Source: DAOUGC01 sp034429695 (GTDB lineage Bacteria > Chloroflexota > Anaerolineae > Anaerolineales > Anaerolineaceae). From it: a stretch of 24,672 nucleotides of DNA. The notes below the pieces were generated by a model, which did not search any database, had not been told where the DNA came from, and was given only the letters and a program-made list of their open reading frames with translations. Made by a program: the position numbers and the translations under genes. Each line of letters opens with the position of its first letter. Positions within the stretch are counted from its first letter, which is position 1. The stretch lies in the NCBI GenBank assembly GCA_034429695.1, contig DAOUGC010000187.1:1-24672 (forward strand), given 5' to 3'. Shown here one piece after another: positions 1-8,156 of the stretch.

Positions 1-1712
1 CGGGTCTGCACCGGGTTGGAGGCGCAATTGAGAAAATCGGGGTCATACGCTGAGAAATCGCTATTAAAACGCAGCTTCCACAACCCCGGAGCGGGGAAAC
101 CCAGGGTGTAACAGCCGTAAGCACGGTTGGACAGGTTGAGCACCACCACCACCGAGTCGCGCGGGCCGCCGCGTTTCCAACGGTGGATCGCCATGATCTT
201 GTCGCGATCAGACAGATAGTAAATATTGGTGTTGGCGCCGGTCAGTCCGGCGGTGCGTCCGTAAAAGTTGCGGCGCAGGTGGATCAGGTCACGGTAGAGC
301 TGGGTGATACCGGCGAAGCGTTCCTGCCGCCGCCAGTCCAGTGGGTCCTGGTCCGAGAACCAGGCGTCTTCCAGAAACTCCTGCCCCTGAAAGATCATCG
401 GAATACCGGGTGAAGTGAACATGATCGCCGCACCGAGGGTGGAACGTTTTTTGGCGTACATGTTGTCAGCGTGGCCAGGGAAGATCTCCTCAGGCAGGCG
501 CGCTTTGCCGTTTGCCACCTCATCGTGTGATTCGGTGAAGATCACGCGCTCAAGCGGATTGCCGTTGTAGAGATGGGTGATGGCATCGGCCAGGGTGTAC
601 ATATTGCGGTGGGCGTCATCTGCCTGGGCAAGGATGGAGCGCACCGGATGGACAAATCCGGCGTCCCACTGGCTGTCAAAGCCCGCCCCGCCTCCGCGCG
701 TGGCCTGGGTAAGGCGCGGCTCATTTTGCATATCCTCGGCAATGCTGATTTTCCACGGCTGATGGGTGTCGATCTCATCATTGATGAACTGCATCAACTG
801 CCAGCCATCGGGCAAAAACGCCTCGTTGAACGAATTCCACCCGCGCCAGTTGCGAATGTACAGGCTGGCATCCCAGCGCAGGCCGTCCATGCGGTATTCA
901 TCCAGCCAGTTCATGGCGTTGTCGCGGATGTAATTGCGCACGCGCGGCGCTGAGTAATTGGGACGCTCGCCCCACGGCGTCTGGCGGCGGTGGTCGTTGT
1001 AGAAATAAATGCCGCCGGCTTCGCCGCTGCCGTCATAACGCCACAGCAGGTTGTCTTCAATGCCGAGATGGTTGTAAACCACGTCCATGATCACGGCGAT
1101 GCCGTTTTGATGGGCGCAGTTGATCATTTTTTTTAGCGCCTGCGGTCCTCCGTAGGCTTCCTCCACCGCAAACAAATGTCCGGGGTTGTAGCCCCACGAA
1201 TAACTGCCCCTGAACTCACATGGCGGCATGATCTCAATGGTGTTGATGCCCAGGTTTTTGAGATACGGAATTTTTTCCATCACACCTTCCAGCCGGCCAA
1301 CCGGTCCGCCGGGCAGGTCATTGAAGGTGCCGATGTGCATCTCGTAGATCACCATGCGGTCCCAGGGTGGGGTCTGGTAGGTGGCGTCATCCCAGTGATA
1401 GGCGCCTGTGGTGATCAAGGAAGTGGCGGATTTTTGATCAATGCGCCGCGCATACGGGTCACAGCGTTTTAATACCCCACCCGGTGTGTGAATGAGGTAG
1501 ATATAGCCATCGTTTATGGACGCGCCGGGAATGTCTGCCGACCAGATGCCCTCCTGCCCGGCTGCTTTTTCAGGTGCGAGGGGTATGGATGCGTCCGACC
1601 AGCTTCCGTACACTTCGACCAGGCGTGCATTGGGAGCCCACACCCTGAAAGTGACACCGCCAGGGTATGGGATGGAACCCATTCCTTTTCTGGAAGAAGG
1701 AACAGCTCTCAT
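1..1712 (-). CDS. GH13 alpha-amylase-family glucan enzyme (branching enzyme / trehalohydrolase-like), C-terminus off the window
   Basis: An open minus-strand frame starts at ATG 1712 and is still open at base 3 (570 codons), so the C-terminus lies outside the window. AGGAGG lies 3 nt before the ATG. The N-terminus looks like a CBM48/isoamylase-N beta-sandwich (PGGVTFRVWAPNA). The GH13 barrel follows with region I DVVYNH, region II GLRWDAS (nucleophile D281), region III SIAEDM (acid/base E326) and region IV ESHDE (D397). All three catalytic carboxylates are present, so an active alpha-glucan enzyme is expected. The CBM48-like start and the motif WGYNPGHLFAVEEAYGG resemble GlgB-type branching enzymes and malto-oligosyltrehalose trehalohydrolases; the sequence alone does not separate these from a related amylase. 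It diverges from the histidine kinase gene. A sugar ABC operon lies 4 kb away, which fits carbohydrate use but proves no substrate link. Confidence 0.88.
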   Translation of the reverse strand, partial: MRAVPSSRKGMGSIPYPGGVTFRVWAPNARLVEVYGSWSDASIPLAPEKAAGQEGIWSADIPGASINDGYIYLIHTPGGVLKRCDPYARRIDQKSATSLITTGAYHWDDATYQTPPWDRMVIYEMHIGTFNDLPGGPVGRLEGVMEKIPYLKNLGINTIEIMPPCEFRGSYSWGYNPGHLFAVEEAYGGPQALKKMINCAHQNGIAVIMDVVYNHLGIEDNLLWRYDGSGEAGGIYFYNDHRRQTPWGERPNYSAPRVRNYIRDNAMNWLDEYRMDGLRWDASLYIRNWRGWNSFNEAFLPDGWQLMQFINDEIDTHQPWKISIAEDMQNEPRLTQATRGGGAGFDSQWDAGFVHPVRSILAQADDAHRNMYTLADAITHLYNGNPLERVIFTESHDEVANGKARLPEEIFPGHADNMYAKKRSTLGAAIMFTSPGIPMIFQGQEFLEDAWFSDQDPLDWRRQERFAGITQLYRDLIHLRRNFYGRTAGLTGANTNIYYLSDRDKIMAIHRWKRGGPRDSVVVVLNLSNRAYGCYTLGFPAPGLWKLRFNSDFSAYDPDFLNCASNPVQT

Positions 1713-1756
1713 GTGCCTCCTGAAAAGGGGACCTTGCCCATTTTGGGGATGAAATT

Positions 1757-1793
1757 AATAACCTCTAATTTTCCCTGTTAATTATAGGTTATT
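1757..1793. promoter_or_regulatory. Inverted repeat covering the GH13 promoter (candidate operator)
   Basis: Arms 1757-1770 and 1780-1793 are 14-bp inverted repeats with one mismatch, separated by 9 nt. The right arm contains the minus-strand TATAAT of the GH13 gene, so a protein bound here would block that promoter. It may instead form an RNA hairpin in the leader. Which regulator binds, if any, is unknown. Confidence 0.5.
1781..1786 (-). promoter_or_regulatory. -10 box of the GH13 gene
   Basis: The minus strand reads TATAAT exactly, about 68 nt upstream of the GH13 ATG. No good -35 hexamer is seen at 16-18 nt. The implied leader of about 60 nt carries the AGGAGG ribosome site and most of the inverted repeat. 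Confidence 0.55.
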
Positions 1794-1857
1794 TTTCCTT
1801 ACAATTGATAAGCCAGTAACAAACAGGCGCCAGTTCAGTGACTTTGAAGCAAACGGG

Positions 1858-1863
1858 TATAAT
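1858..1863 (+). promoter_or_regulatory. -10 box of the hybrid histidine kinase gene (leaderless geometry)
   Basis: Exact TATAAT with only 10 nt between it and the ATG at 1874. Normal transcription start spacing would place the 5' end within a few nt of the start codon. There is no Shine-Dalgarno sequence, consistent with leaderless translation. Confidence 0.6.
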
Positions 1864-1873
1864 TTTCATCATC

Positions 1874-4258
1874 ATGAAAATGACGACAGCATCAGGCAGA
1901 CGCAAAGGCGGAACAACGCCGGAGGACCCCCACCCCCAGGTGGAAAATGCACCTGCCGTGGACCCGGCGGAAGCTGGCCGTAATGAATATCGTGAACTGG
2001 TTCAATCCACATCGCAACGGGTGATCGGGACGACGGCCGCGGTCTACCTGGTATGGCACTTCATTGCCACCCTGTTCTGGCCCGAAATGTTCAGTCCCAG
2101 CCTGTGGATTATCACGGTTGGCATGGCTTCGATTGTGATCATCACCCTGCGCCTGCTGGAGGTCAATCTTCGGCTGGCGCACGCGGTATGGTTTGTCGGG
2201 CTTGCGGCGGTCATCCTGCTGGCTTACGCCATTTTTGGGCCGGTGGAGATCTTGATGCTGCTGGCACTGCTGCCGCTGATGGCAGTGGTGATGGGCGGTC
2301 TGCTGGAAGCAGCCTTCATTGAAGGGGTGATCATCCTGCTGATGGTGTCATGGCCGCGCCTGCCGCTTCAACCGCTGCCCGCCGGTTACGATTTTGCCCT
2401 GATACTGGCCACCCTGGCGACCATGGCGCTGGGCTGGGGACTGTCACACAATCTGGTATCGGCCATTGAGGCGTCGTCTTATCACTATACCGAGGCGCTC
2501 AAACGCCTGGAGGAAGCCCGCCAGCACCGCGCCGAGATCAGTGTTTTGTTGAAGGAAGTGAGCAAAGCCAATTACCAGCTTGACAGGCTGAACCGCATGT
2601 TGCGCCTGGCGCGTGAACGCGCCGACGACGCCCGTCAGGAGCGCGACCGCTTTGCCATGGCCGTCAGCCATGAGCTGCGCAGCCCGTTGAACTTCATCAT
2701 CGGGTTCAGCGACCTGATGGTCAACTCTCCTGAAACCTACGGGCCGGTGGAGAAATGGCCTGCGGGTCTGTATGACGATGTAACCGAGATCTACCGTTCC
2801 AGCACGCACCTGCTGGGGTTGATTAACGACATCCTCGACATGGGCAAGATGGACGCGCGCCAGATGACGCTGTTCCGCGAACGCATGCACCTTTCCGACG
2901 TGATCGGCGAGGTGGTGGAGATGGTGGAACTGGCGGTGAACAACAAGAAGCTGTGGTTGCGGGTTGAGCTGGACCCCGACCTGCCCGAGGTGTATGCCGA
3001 CCGCACGCGTATCCGGCAGGTGTTGTTAAACCTGGTGACCAACAGCCTGCGCTTTACAGAGAGTGGGGGCATCACGGTGCGGGCGCGCTGCAAGGATCAG
3101 CGCACCGTGCTGATGGAAGTGGAAGACACCGGCGCTGGCATTGCCGAGGAGGATCTGGACAAGATCTTCTCTGAATTTCGGCAGGTGGGGTTGCAAAACT
3201 GGCGGCGCGAGGAAGGCACAGGGCTGGGCCTGGCAATTGGTCGGCGCTTTATCGAATTGCACGGTGGTGAAATGGGCGTGACCAGCAGCCTGGGCAGCGG
3301 CTCCAATTTCTTCTTCACCCTGCCATTGATCGCGCCAGAGGAGGAAGCCGAGGTCTACAGTGAAGCCGAGCTGCAGGAACGTTTCAGGGTGCTGGATCGC
3401 AGCGCCGAGGAAAACCTGCCCCTGCTGGTGCTGCTGTCAGCCGATATGTTCTGGGCAAAGATCTTTGCCGAGACCCTGGATGGCTACAAGGTGACGCTGC
3501 TGTCTGACCCCGACCTGCTGGTGAGCGTGTGCAACCAGGTTTTCCCGCGGGCGGTGATGATCGATCAGCGCCTGGCGCGGCATGAGGCTGTACAGCGCTT
3601 TTTGCAGGAACCCCCTTACGACCTGCCGGTGAGCGTTTTTGCGCTGCCGGTCAATCTCAACCGGGTGACCGCCCTGCCCGAAGGCGTGATGCGTTACCTG
3701 CTCAAACCGGTCAGCCGGCATGTGCTGGTGGATGCCGTTGACAGCCTGCCCGACGGCTGCCGCAATTTGCTGGTGGTGGATGACGACCCCGGCATGGTGC
3801 GGTTTGTCACCCAGTCCTTACGTTCGCTGGAAGGTGAGGATGGGGATGGCAAAGCCCAGCGCCCGGCGCGTGACCTGGTGCTTTTGACCGCCCCTGACGG
3901 CGCGCGCGCCATGGATTTGCTCAACACCAGCCCGGTGGATGCCGTGCTGCTGGATATTGACCTGCCGGATATCAGCGGGTTGACTTTGCTGGAGAAAATG
4001 CAGGCCGATGAGCGCCTGCGGAACATTCCGGTGATGATCCTGTCGGCAAATGACCTGCCCCAGGCGTTGAGCACCCAGGCAGCCGGACATTTTTCGGTGC
4101 ATCTCAACCGGCCGTTCCTGCGCAAGGAATTGACCGCCGTGCTGGATGCCCTGTTTGCCAGCATCACCCCCAGTTTTGCAGCGCACAGTGAGGGCGGAGA
4201 ACGTTTCCGGCGCGAAGATCAAGCGGATGCGGTGATTAAAACAGGTTCAGACGGGTAA
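1874..4258 (+). CDS. Membrane hybrid histidine kinase with two C-terminal receiver-type domains
   Basis: 794 aa from ATG 1874. An in-frame upstream start at 1838 would lie before the -10 box, so it is rejected. Order: cytoplasmic N-terminus; about six TM helices (roughly residues 40-185); a coiled coil rich in Arg/Glu (about 200-255); HisKA with AVSHELRSPLN (phospho-acceptor H266); HATPase_c with N box LLNLVTNSLRF, G1 EDTGAGI and G2 GTGLGLAIGRRF; then two receiver-like domains. The first (about 520-620) has D564 and K611 but no acidic pair at its start. The second (about 632-760) has D636-D638 and phospho-site D694, but Arg746 replaces the conserved Lys. It should autophosphorylate and relay phosphate, but its signal is unknown. 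It meets the response-regulator gene tail to tail with a 23-bp overlap (4236-4258). Confidence 0.93.
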   Translation: MKMTTASGRRKGGTTPEDPHPQVENAPAVDPAEAGRNEYRELVQSTSQRVIGTTAAVYLVWHFIATLFWPEMFSPSLWIITVGMASIVIITLRLLEVNLRLAHAVWFVGLAAVILLAYAIFGPVEILMLLALLPLMAVVMGGLLEAAFIEGVIILLMVSWPRLPLQPLPAGYDFALILATLATMALGWGLSHNLVSAIEASSYHYTEALKRLEEARQHRAEISVLLKEVSKANYQLDRLNRMLRLARERADDARQERDRFAMAVSHELRSPLNFIIGFSDLMVNSPETYGPVEKWPAGLYDDVTEIYRSSTHLLGLINDILDMGKMDARQMTLFRERMHLSDVIGEVVEMVELAVNNKKLWLRVELDPDLPEVYADRTRIRQVLLNLVTNSLRFTESGGITVRARCKDQRTVLMEVEDTGAGIAEEDLDKIFSEFRQVGLQNWRREEGTGLGLAIGRRFIELHGGEMGVTSSLGSGSNFFFTLPLIAPEEEAEVYSEAELQERFRVLDRSAEENLPLLVLLSADMFWAKIFAETLDGYKVTLLSDPDLLVSVCNQVFPRAVMIDQRLARHEAVQRFLQEPPYDLPVSVFALPVNLNRVTALPEGVMRYLLKPVSRHVLVDAVDSLPDGCRNLLVVDDDPGMVRFVTQSLRSLEGEDGDGKAQRPARDLVLLTAPDGARAMDLLNTSPVDAVLLDIDLPDISGLTLLEKMQADERLRNIPVMILSANDLPQALSTQAAGHFSVHLNRPFLRKELTAVLDALFASITPSFAAHSEGGERFRREDQADAVIKTGSDG

Positions 4259-5486
4259 AGGCATCCAGCAGTTGCTTTTGGGTGATGGGTTTTTTGAGGA
4301 AACCGGCGGCCCCAAGCGATTGTGATAGTTCCGGCTCCTCCCATGCAGAGCAGATCAGCACGGGGATGTCGCGCGTCTCCTCATTGGATTTGAGATTTTG
4401 CAGCACTTCCCAGCCGTCGGTTTTGGGCATCATCACATCCAGCGTGATCAGGGCAGGGTGAAGACGTACCGCCATGTCCAGCGCCTGATTTGCCTGGTTG
4501 ACCCCCACGATATTAAAACCATACTGCGAAAGATAGCGCCGGAACAGGGCAATCGCCGGGGGCTGGTCGTCCACCACCAGCACGGTTTTGCTGCCAAGCA
4601 GCGGCAGGTAAAGCGAACGCACGTAGGTGCGCCCGGACTGACCGCCGGAGAGCGGTGGCTGCAGCACGGTTTTTTCCATGCGCGCATTGATGCGTTCCAG
4701 CCAGTAGCCCACGGTATCCTGTCCGTCCGGTTCGCCTTCCACTTCCCAGCCGGAGGGCAGGGTGACCGAGATCTGCAGGCAGTGTTCGCTGCCGTGCTGG
4801 AAGGAGCGGATCAGGATGGGGCCGCTGTCATGCAGATGCACGGCGCTGTTGAACAGGCTGATCAAAATCTGGCGCAGCACCACGCGGTCAGTAAGGACCG
4901 AGGCGGGGTTGGGGTCAACGTCGTATTCAAGCTGGATGCCCTGTGATTCCAGCCGGGCGCGCAGGATTTGATGCACGCCCCGCACGGTCTCCAGCGGGTC
5001 AATGGCTTCCTTGTGAACCTCAAACAGGGCGTCGGCATGGGTGGATTCGGCGGTCGCGGGGGTATCGGCGGGGTACAGGCCAGCCCACAGCAGGTTGGCA
5101 AGCGCCTGCATGGCGCGGTGATGGTCGCGGCGAATTTGCCGGTCGCTGACCGCCAGCAGGGCGGAGAGATCGGGCAGGCTGAGGCCTTCAACGTAGCGTT
5201 TATACAGGATCAGGTAAGGGCGCCACTCGGGTGCGGAAGGGTTGGCTTCTTTTCGATCCGGGCGCAGTTGTTCAATGGCATCCACAAAGACCTGGCGCAC
5301 ATACTCCAGGCGAGAGCCGTTATAACCGGCGGGCGGCTGGAAAACGCTGTACAGCAGGGGGTGGGTCTCCAGCGCGGCGTAATCGTAAAGATTGGCGACC
5401 ACATCTTTGACCAGGCCTTCAAAAATACTTTGATCCATGAGCATGTCCGTGGGGATGTGAAATAATGTCCTGCGTATGTCCGGCAT
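4236..5486 (-). CDS. Response-regulator-type protein: HTH-like segment, GHKL-like segment, C-terminal receiver
   Basis: 416 aa from ATG 5486. A GTG at 5519 would give 427 aa, but it lies 2 nt after the -10 box and so ahead of any transcript from it. The N-terminal third has an unrecognised helical region, then an HTH-like stretch (LPDLSALLAVSDRQIRRDHH) resembling sigma-region-4 or LuxR helices. The middle resembles a degenerate HATPase_c (LRQILISLFNSAV as an N-box relic) with no His box and no clear G boxes. The C-terminus is a canonical receiver: VLVVDDQPP, phospho-Asp in TLDVMMPKTDGW (codon at 4437-4439), T/S position CSAW and Lys in GFLKKPI. The receiver-last order and middle domain are unusual for a DNA-binding regulator. 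It ends inside the kinase 3' end, so the two could form a pair. It diverges from the sugar ABC operon, which it could control. Confidence 0.88.
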   Translation of the reverse strand: MPDIRRTLFHIPTDMLMDQSIFEGLVKDVVANLYDYAALETHPLLYSVFQPPAGYNGSRLEYVRQVFVDAIEQLRPDRKEANPSAPEWRPYLILYKRYVEGLSLPDLSALLAVSDRQIRRDHHRAMQALANLLWAGLYPADTPATAESTHADALFEVHKEAIDPLETVRGVHQILRARLESQGIQLEYDVDPNPASVLTDRVVLRQILISLFNSAVHLHDSGPILIRSFQHGSEHCLQISVTLPSGWEVEGEPDGQDTVGYWLERINARMEKTVLQPPLSGGQSGRTYVRSLYLPLLGSKTVLVVDDQPPAIALFRRYLSQYGFNIVGVNQANQALDMAVRLHPALITLDVMMPKTDGWEVLQNLKSNEETRDIPVLICSAWEEPELSQSLGAAGFLKKPITQKQLLDAFTRLNLF

Positions 5487-5521
5487 GAGTCCGAAAATAA
5501 ATTGTTTAGCGTAAGGCACTC

Positions 5522-5529
5522 ATTATAAT
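5522..5529. promoter_or_regulatory. Palindromic back-to-back -10 box between the regulator and sugar ABC operon
   Basis: The 8-bp palindrome ATTATAAT gives TATAAT on both strands (plus 5524-5529, minus 5522-5527). Minus transcription would start near 5515 and serve ATG 5486. Plus transcription would start near 5536 and leave a leader of about 135 nt before the binding-protein ATG at 5672. The two directions could compete for polymerase. Confidence 0.5.
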
Positions 5530-5671
5530 TTATTTATGAGTTGGTATAGAAACGCGCATGGCGAACGATCGCGCCCGTGTGGCGCCAAGGACGCCGAAAT
5601 CCACACCCGTCATGTTTCTAACCAAAACCCTTCAGCCGTCTTGTCATTGCAAGAAAAGGAGAAGAATCAAG

Positions 5672-7045
5672 ATGTCCAGTAAGAAAACCGCAACAATTTT
5701 GTTGGCTCTGCTGGTGGTATTTTCCATCCTGCTGAGCGCCTGCCAGCCCGCCGCCGTTGAAACCCCGGCTGTGGAAGAACCGGCTGCCGAAGAACCCGCC
5801 GCCGAAGAGCCCGCTGCGGAAGAACCCGCTGCCGAAGAGCCTGCCGCTGAAGAACCCGCTGCTGCACAGCAGGTGGAAGTCTTCTCGTGGTGGACCGGTG
5901 GTGGCGAAGCCGCTGGCCTCGAGGCCATGATCAAGGTCTTCAATGCCCAGTACCCCGACATTGAGTTCGTGAACGCCGCCGTCGCCGGTGGCGCTGGAAC
6001 CAATGCGCGCGCCGTGCTGGCCACCCGCCTGCAGGCTGGCGATGCCCCCGATAGCTGGCAGGGCCACGCCGGTCAGGAACTGATCGGTACCTACGTTGCC
6101 GCCGGTCAGCTCGAATCGCTGAACTTCCTCTATGAGGAAGAAGGCTGGTTGGAAGTCATGCCCGAGACCCTCATCCCCCTGATCTCACAGGATGGCGAAA
6201 TCTACTCGGTGCCCGTGAACATTCACCGCGCCAACGTGCTGTGGTACAACCCCACCGTGCTGGCTGACAACAACATTGCAGTCCCCACCACCCTCGACGA
6301 GTGGTTCACCGCCATGGATGCCCTCCAGGCCGCCGGCATGGAAGCCCCTCTGGCCATGGGTGAGCAGTGGACTGTCATGCACCTGATGGAAACCGTCTTC
6401 CTGGCCAGCCTGGGCCCCGATGCCTACAACGGCCTGTGGAGTGGCGAGACCGATTGGGCCAGCCCCGAGGTTCTGACCGCCATTGAGGACTTCCAGAAAG
6501 TGTTGACCTACACCAATAGCGACGCCGCCTCCCTGACCTGGCAGGATGCCTCGCAGTTGGTTGTGAACGGCGACGCCGCCTTCAATGTGATGGGCGACTG
6601 GGCCGAGGGTTACTTCAAAGAACTGGGCAAGGCTCCCGAGACCGAGTTCGGCTGGGCTCCTGTTCCTGGAACCGGTGGTTCCTTCCAGTTCCTGTCTGAC
6701 TCCTTCGTGCTCCCCGTGGGCGCCAAGAACCGCGATGCAGCCATTGCCTGGTTGAAAGTCTGCGGTTCGAAGGAAGGTCAGGATGCCTTCAACCCCGTCA
6801 AGGGCTCCATCCCCGCCCGCTCCGACGGCGACAAGTCCCTCTACGATGTCTACCTGCAGTCCGCCATGGCTGACTGGGCGAGCGACACCATCACCGGTTC
6901 GCTGGCTCACGGCGTGGTTGCCAATGACTCATGGAAGACCGAAATCAATGACGCCATGGGTCTGTTCCTGCAGAGCGGCGACACCGCTGCCTTCCAGGAT
7001 GCCCTGGTGGCCGCCTGCGCCAGCTCTGGCCCCTGCGGCGAGTAA
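5672..7045 (+). CDS. CUT1-family sugar ABC transporter substrate-binding lipoprotein
   Basis: 457 aa from ATG 5672, chosen because AAAGGAG lies 10 nt upstream and a lipoprotein signal peptide begins there (MSSKK, hydrophobic core, lipobox LLSAC with Cys24). In-frame upstream codons to 5558 lack a ribosome site and would spoil the signal peptide. Residues 35-64 are six EEPAA units, an acidic Pro/Ala tether. The mature domain is SBP_bac_1-like: FSWWTGGGEAAGLEAM, AGGAGTNARAVLATRLQAGD and PDSWQGHAGQEL resemble glucose/mannose-type binding proteins of Thermus and Pseudomonas. The likely job is extracellular capture of a mono- or oligosaccharide; the substrate is inferred from similarity only. It is first in the operon with two permeases. 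A strong hairpin follows it and may keep its expression above the permeases. Confidence 0.93.
   Translation: MSSKKTATILLALLVVFSILLSACQPAAVETPAVEEPAAEEPAAEEPAAEEPAAEEPAAEEPAAAQQVEVFSWWTGGGEAAGLEAMIKVFNAQYPDIEFVNAAVAGGAGTNARAVLATRLQAGDAPDSWQGHAGQELIGTYVAAGQLESLNFLYEEEGWLEVMPETLIPLISQDGEIYSVPVNIHRANVLWYNPTVLADNNIAVPTTLDEWFTAMDALQAAGMEAPLAMGEQWTVMHLMETVFLASLGPDAYNGLWSGETDWASPEVLTAIEDFQKVLTYTNSDAASLTWQDASQLVVNGDAAFNVMGDWAEGYFKELGKAPETEFGWAPVPGTGGSFQFLSDSFVLPVGAKNRDAAIAWLKVCGSKEGQDAFNPVKGSIPARSDGDKSLYDVYLQSAMADWASDTITGSLAHGVVANDSWKTEINDAMGLFLQSGDTAAFQDALVAACASSGPCGE
5774..5863 (+). repeat. Six 15-bp in-frame tandem repeats encoding EEPAA
   Basis: Ninety bases encode six consecutive EEPAA pentapeptides (residues 35-64 of the binding lipoprotein). 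Synonymous third-base changes between units show purifying selection on protein sequence rather than very recent expansion. This is the tether between lipid anchor and folded domain. Copy number is likely to vary between strains. Confidence 0.9.
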
Positions 7046-7062
7046 TTCGCAACAATTCCTTT

Positions 7063-7092
7063 CATCGGGGGGAGGGTTTCCTCCCCCCGATG
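7063..7092 (+). terminator. GC-rich intercistronic hairpin between binding protein and permeases
   Basis: Arms 7063-7075 and 7080-7092 pair perfectly over 13 bp with a GTTT loop. No T-tract follows, so complete termination is unlikely. In sugar ABC operons such hairpins commonly protect the upstream mRNA or give partial termination, so that the binding protein is made in excess. Confidence 0.75.
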
Positions 7093-7187
7093 ACTTTGAG
7101 GGATGACGCTCTGGCAAATTTTGCCCCGGCAGTTCCTCCATGCAGTTGTCTTCCGTGATGTAAAATTATCAAAAGGTAGTTAATCCC

Positions 7188-8156
7188 ATGGATCAGCCCA
7201 ATACGCTACGTGGTCCCACGCAAATAACCACCCGGAAAAAAGGGCCTGGAGCCAATTTCTTTCAGCGCATGCTGCGCAAAAGAGAATATTTTCTGGCATT
7301 TTTACTTGTTCTTCCATCCATCCTGGCTGTGGCCCTGTTTGTGTACGGTTTCATTGGTTGGACTGTGCGTGTGTCACTGAGCAAGTGGAAAGGTCTGCTG
7401 CCCGATTACACCTGGGTGGGTCTGGATAATTACATTAACCTGTTTTCTGACCAGCGTTTTCAGATTGACATTCGCAATACGGTCATCTTTACCGTGATCT
7501 TCATGCTGGGTTGTCTGTTGATCGGCTTTTTGCTGGCCACTTTCCTCGATCAGGGGCTGAAGGGCGAGAGCTTCTTCCGCAGCATTTACCTGTTCCCCAT
7601 GGCAATCAGTTACATCGTCACCGGTGTGGTTTGGCGCTGGCTGATGAACCCCGCCATGGGCAACCGCATGAGCGGTTTGAACCTGCTGTTTGACACCCTT
7701 GGCCTGGATTTCCTGATCAATCAATGGCATACCACCCCGTACTGGGGCATCGCCTATATTGCCATTCCGGCCATCTGGCAGATGTCTGGCTATACCATGG
7801 CGCTTTACCTGGCCGGGTTGCGCGGTATTCCGGATGAACTGCGTGAAGCGGCGCGGGTGGACGGTGCAAATGAGTTCCAGATCTACCGCTTCGTGATCCT
7901 GCCGCTGCTCAGCCCGGTGACGCTGTCTGCCATGATCATCCTTGGGCATATGTCACTCAAGGTGTTCGACCTGATCCTGGCGGTTGCGGGCAAGCAGTTG
8001 CCGCTGGATGTTCCGGCGTTGTACATGTGGCAGGCCACCTTTGACGGTTTCTTCTTTGGACGGGGTGCTTCCATCGGTATTCTGCTGCTGGTCAGCGTGG
8101 CGGTTCTGATCGTGCCCTACCTGATCTACACCATTAAAAACGAGGCGGAACGATGA
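7188..8156 (+). CDS. Sugar ABC transporter permease, MalF/UgpA type
   Basis: 322 aa from ATG 7188; AAAAGG lies about 11 nt upstream. About six TM helices, the first near residues 35-58 (FLAFLLVLPSILAVALFVYG). The cytoplasmic EAA loop that docks the ATPase is clear: ELREAARVDGANEFQIYRFV followed by ILPLLSP. The length fits a CUT1 inner-membrane subunit. It lies 142 nt after the binding-protein gene, beyond the hairpin, and its stop overlaps the next start by 4 bp, so the two permeases are translationally coupled and should form a heterodimer. No ATPase gene follows; a shared MalK/MsmK-type ATPase must come from elsewhere. Confidence 0.94.
   Translation: MDQPNTLRGPTQITTRKKGPGANFFQRMLRKREYFLAFLLVLPSILAVALFVYGFIGWTVRVSLSKWKGLLPDYTWVGLDNYINLFSDQRFQIDIRNTVIFTVIFMLGCLLIGFLLATFLDQGLKGESFFRSIYLFPMAISYIVTGVVWRWLMNPAMGNRMSGLNLLFDTLGLDFLINQWHTTPYWGIAYIAIPAIWQMSGYTMALYLAGLRGIPDELREAARVDGANEFQIYRFVILPLLSPVTLSAMIILGHMSLKVFDLILAVAGKQLPLDVPALYMWQATFDGFFFGRGASIGILLLVSVAVLIVPYLIYTIKNEAER

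Noticed and set aside
1838..1873. Longer N-terminus of the hybrid kinase from a start at 1838
   Set aside because: The added codons lie on and before the TATAAT box, so they would not be in a transcript from that promoter, and they have no ribosome site.
5558..5671. Longer N-terminus of the binding lipoprotein from 5558
   Set aside because: The extra 38 residues are basic and Cys/Pro-rich and would precede a standard lipoprotein signal. The ribosome site fits ATG 5672.
5774..5863. 15-bp tandem repeats as a possible CRISPR or regulatory iteron array
   Set aside because: They are in frame, code for EEPAA units and have no spacers, so they are simply a protein linker.
6185..6910. 241-codon open frame on the minus strand
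   Set aside because: It lies fully inside the sugar-binding lipoprotein gene, which has signal peptide, family motifs and a ribosome site. It is a shadow of GC-rich coding DNA.
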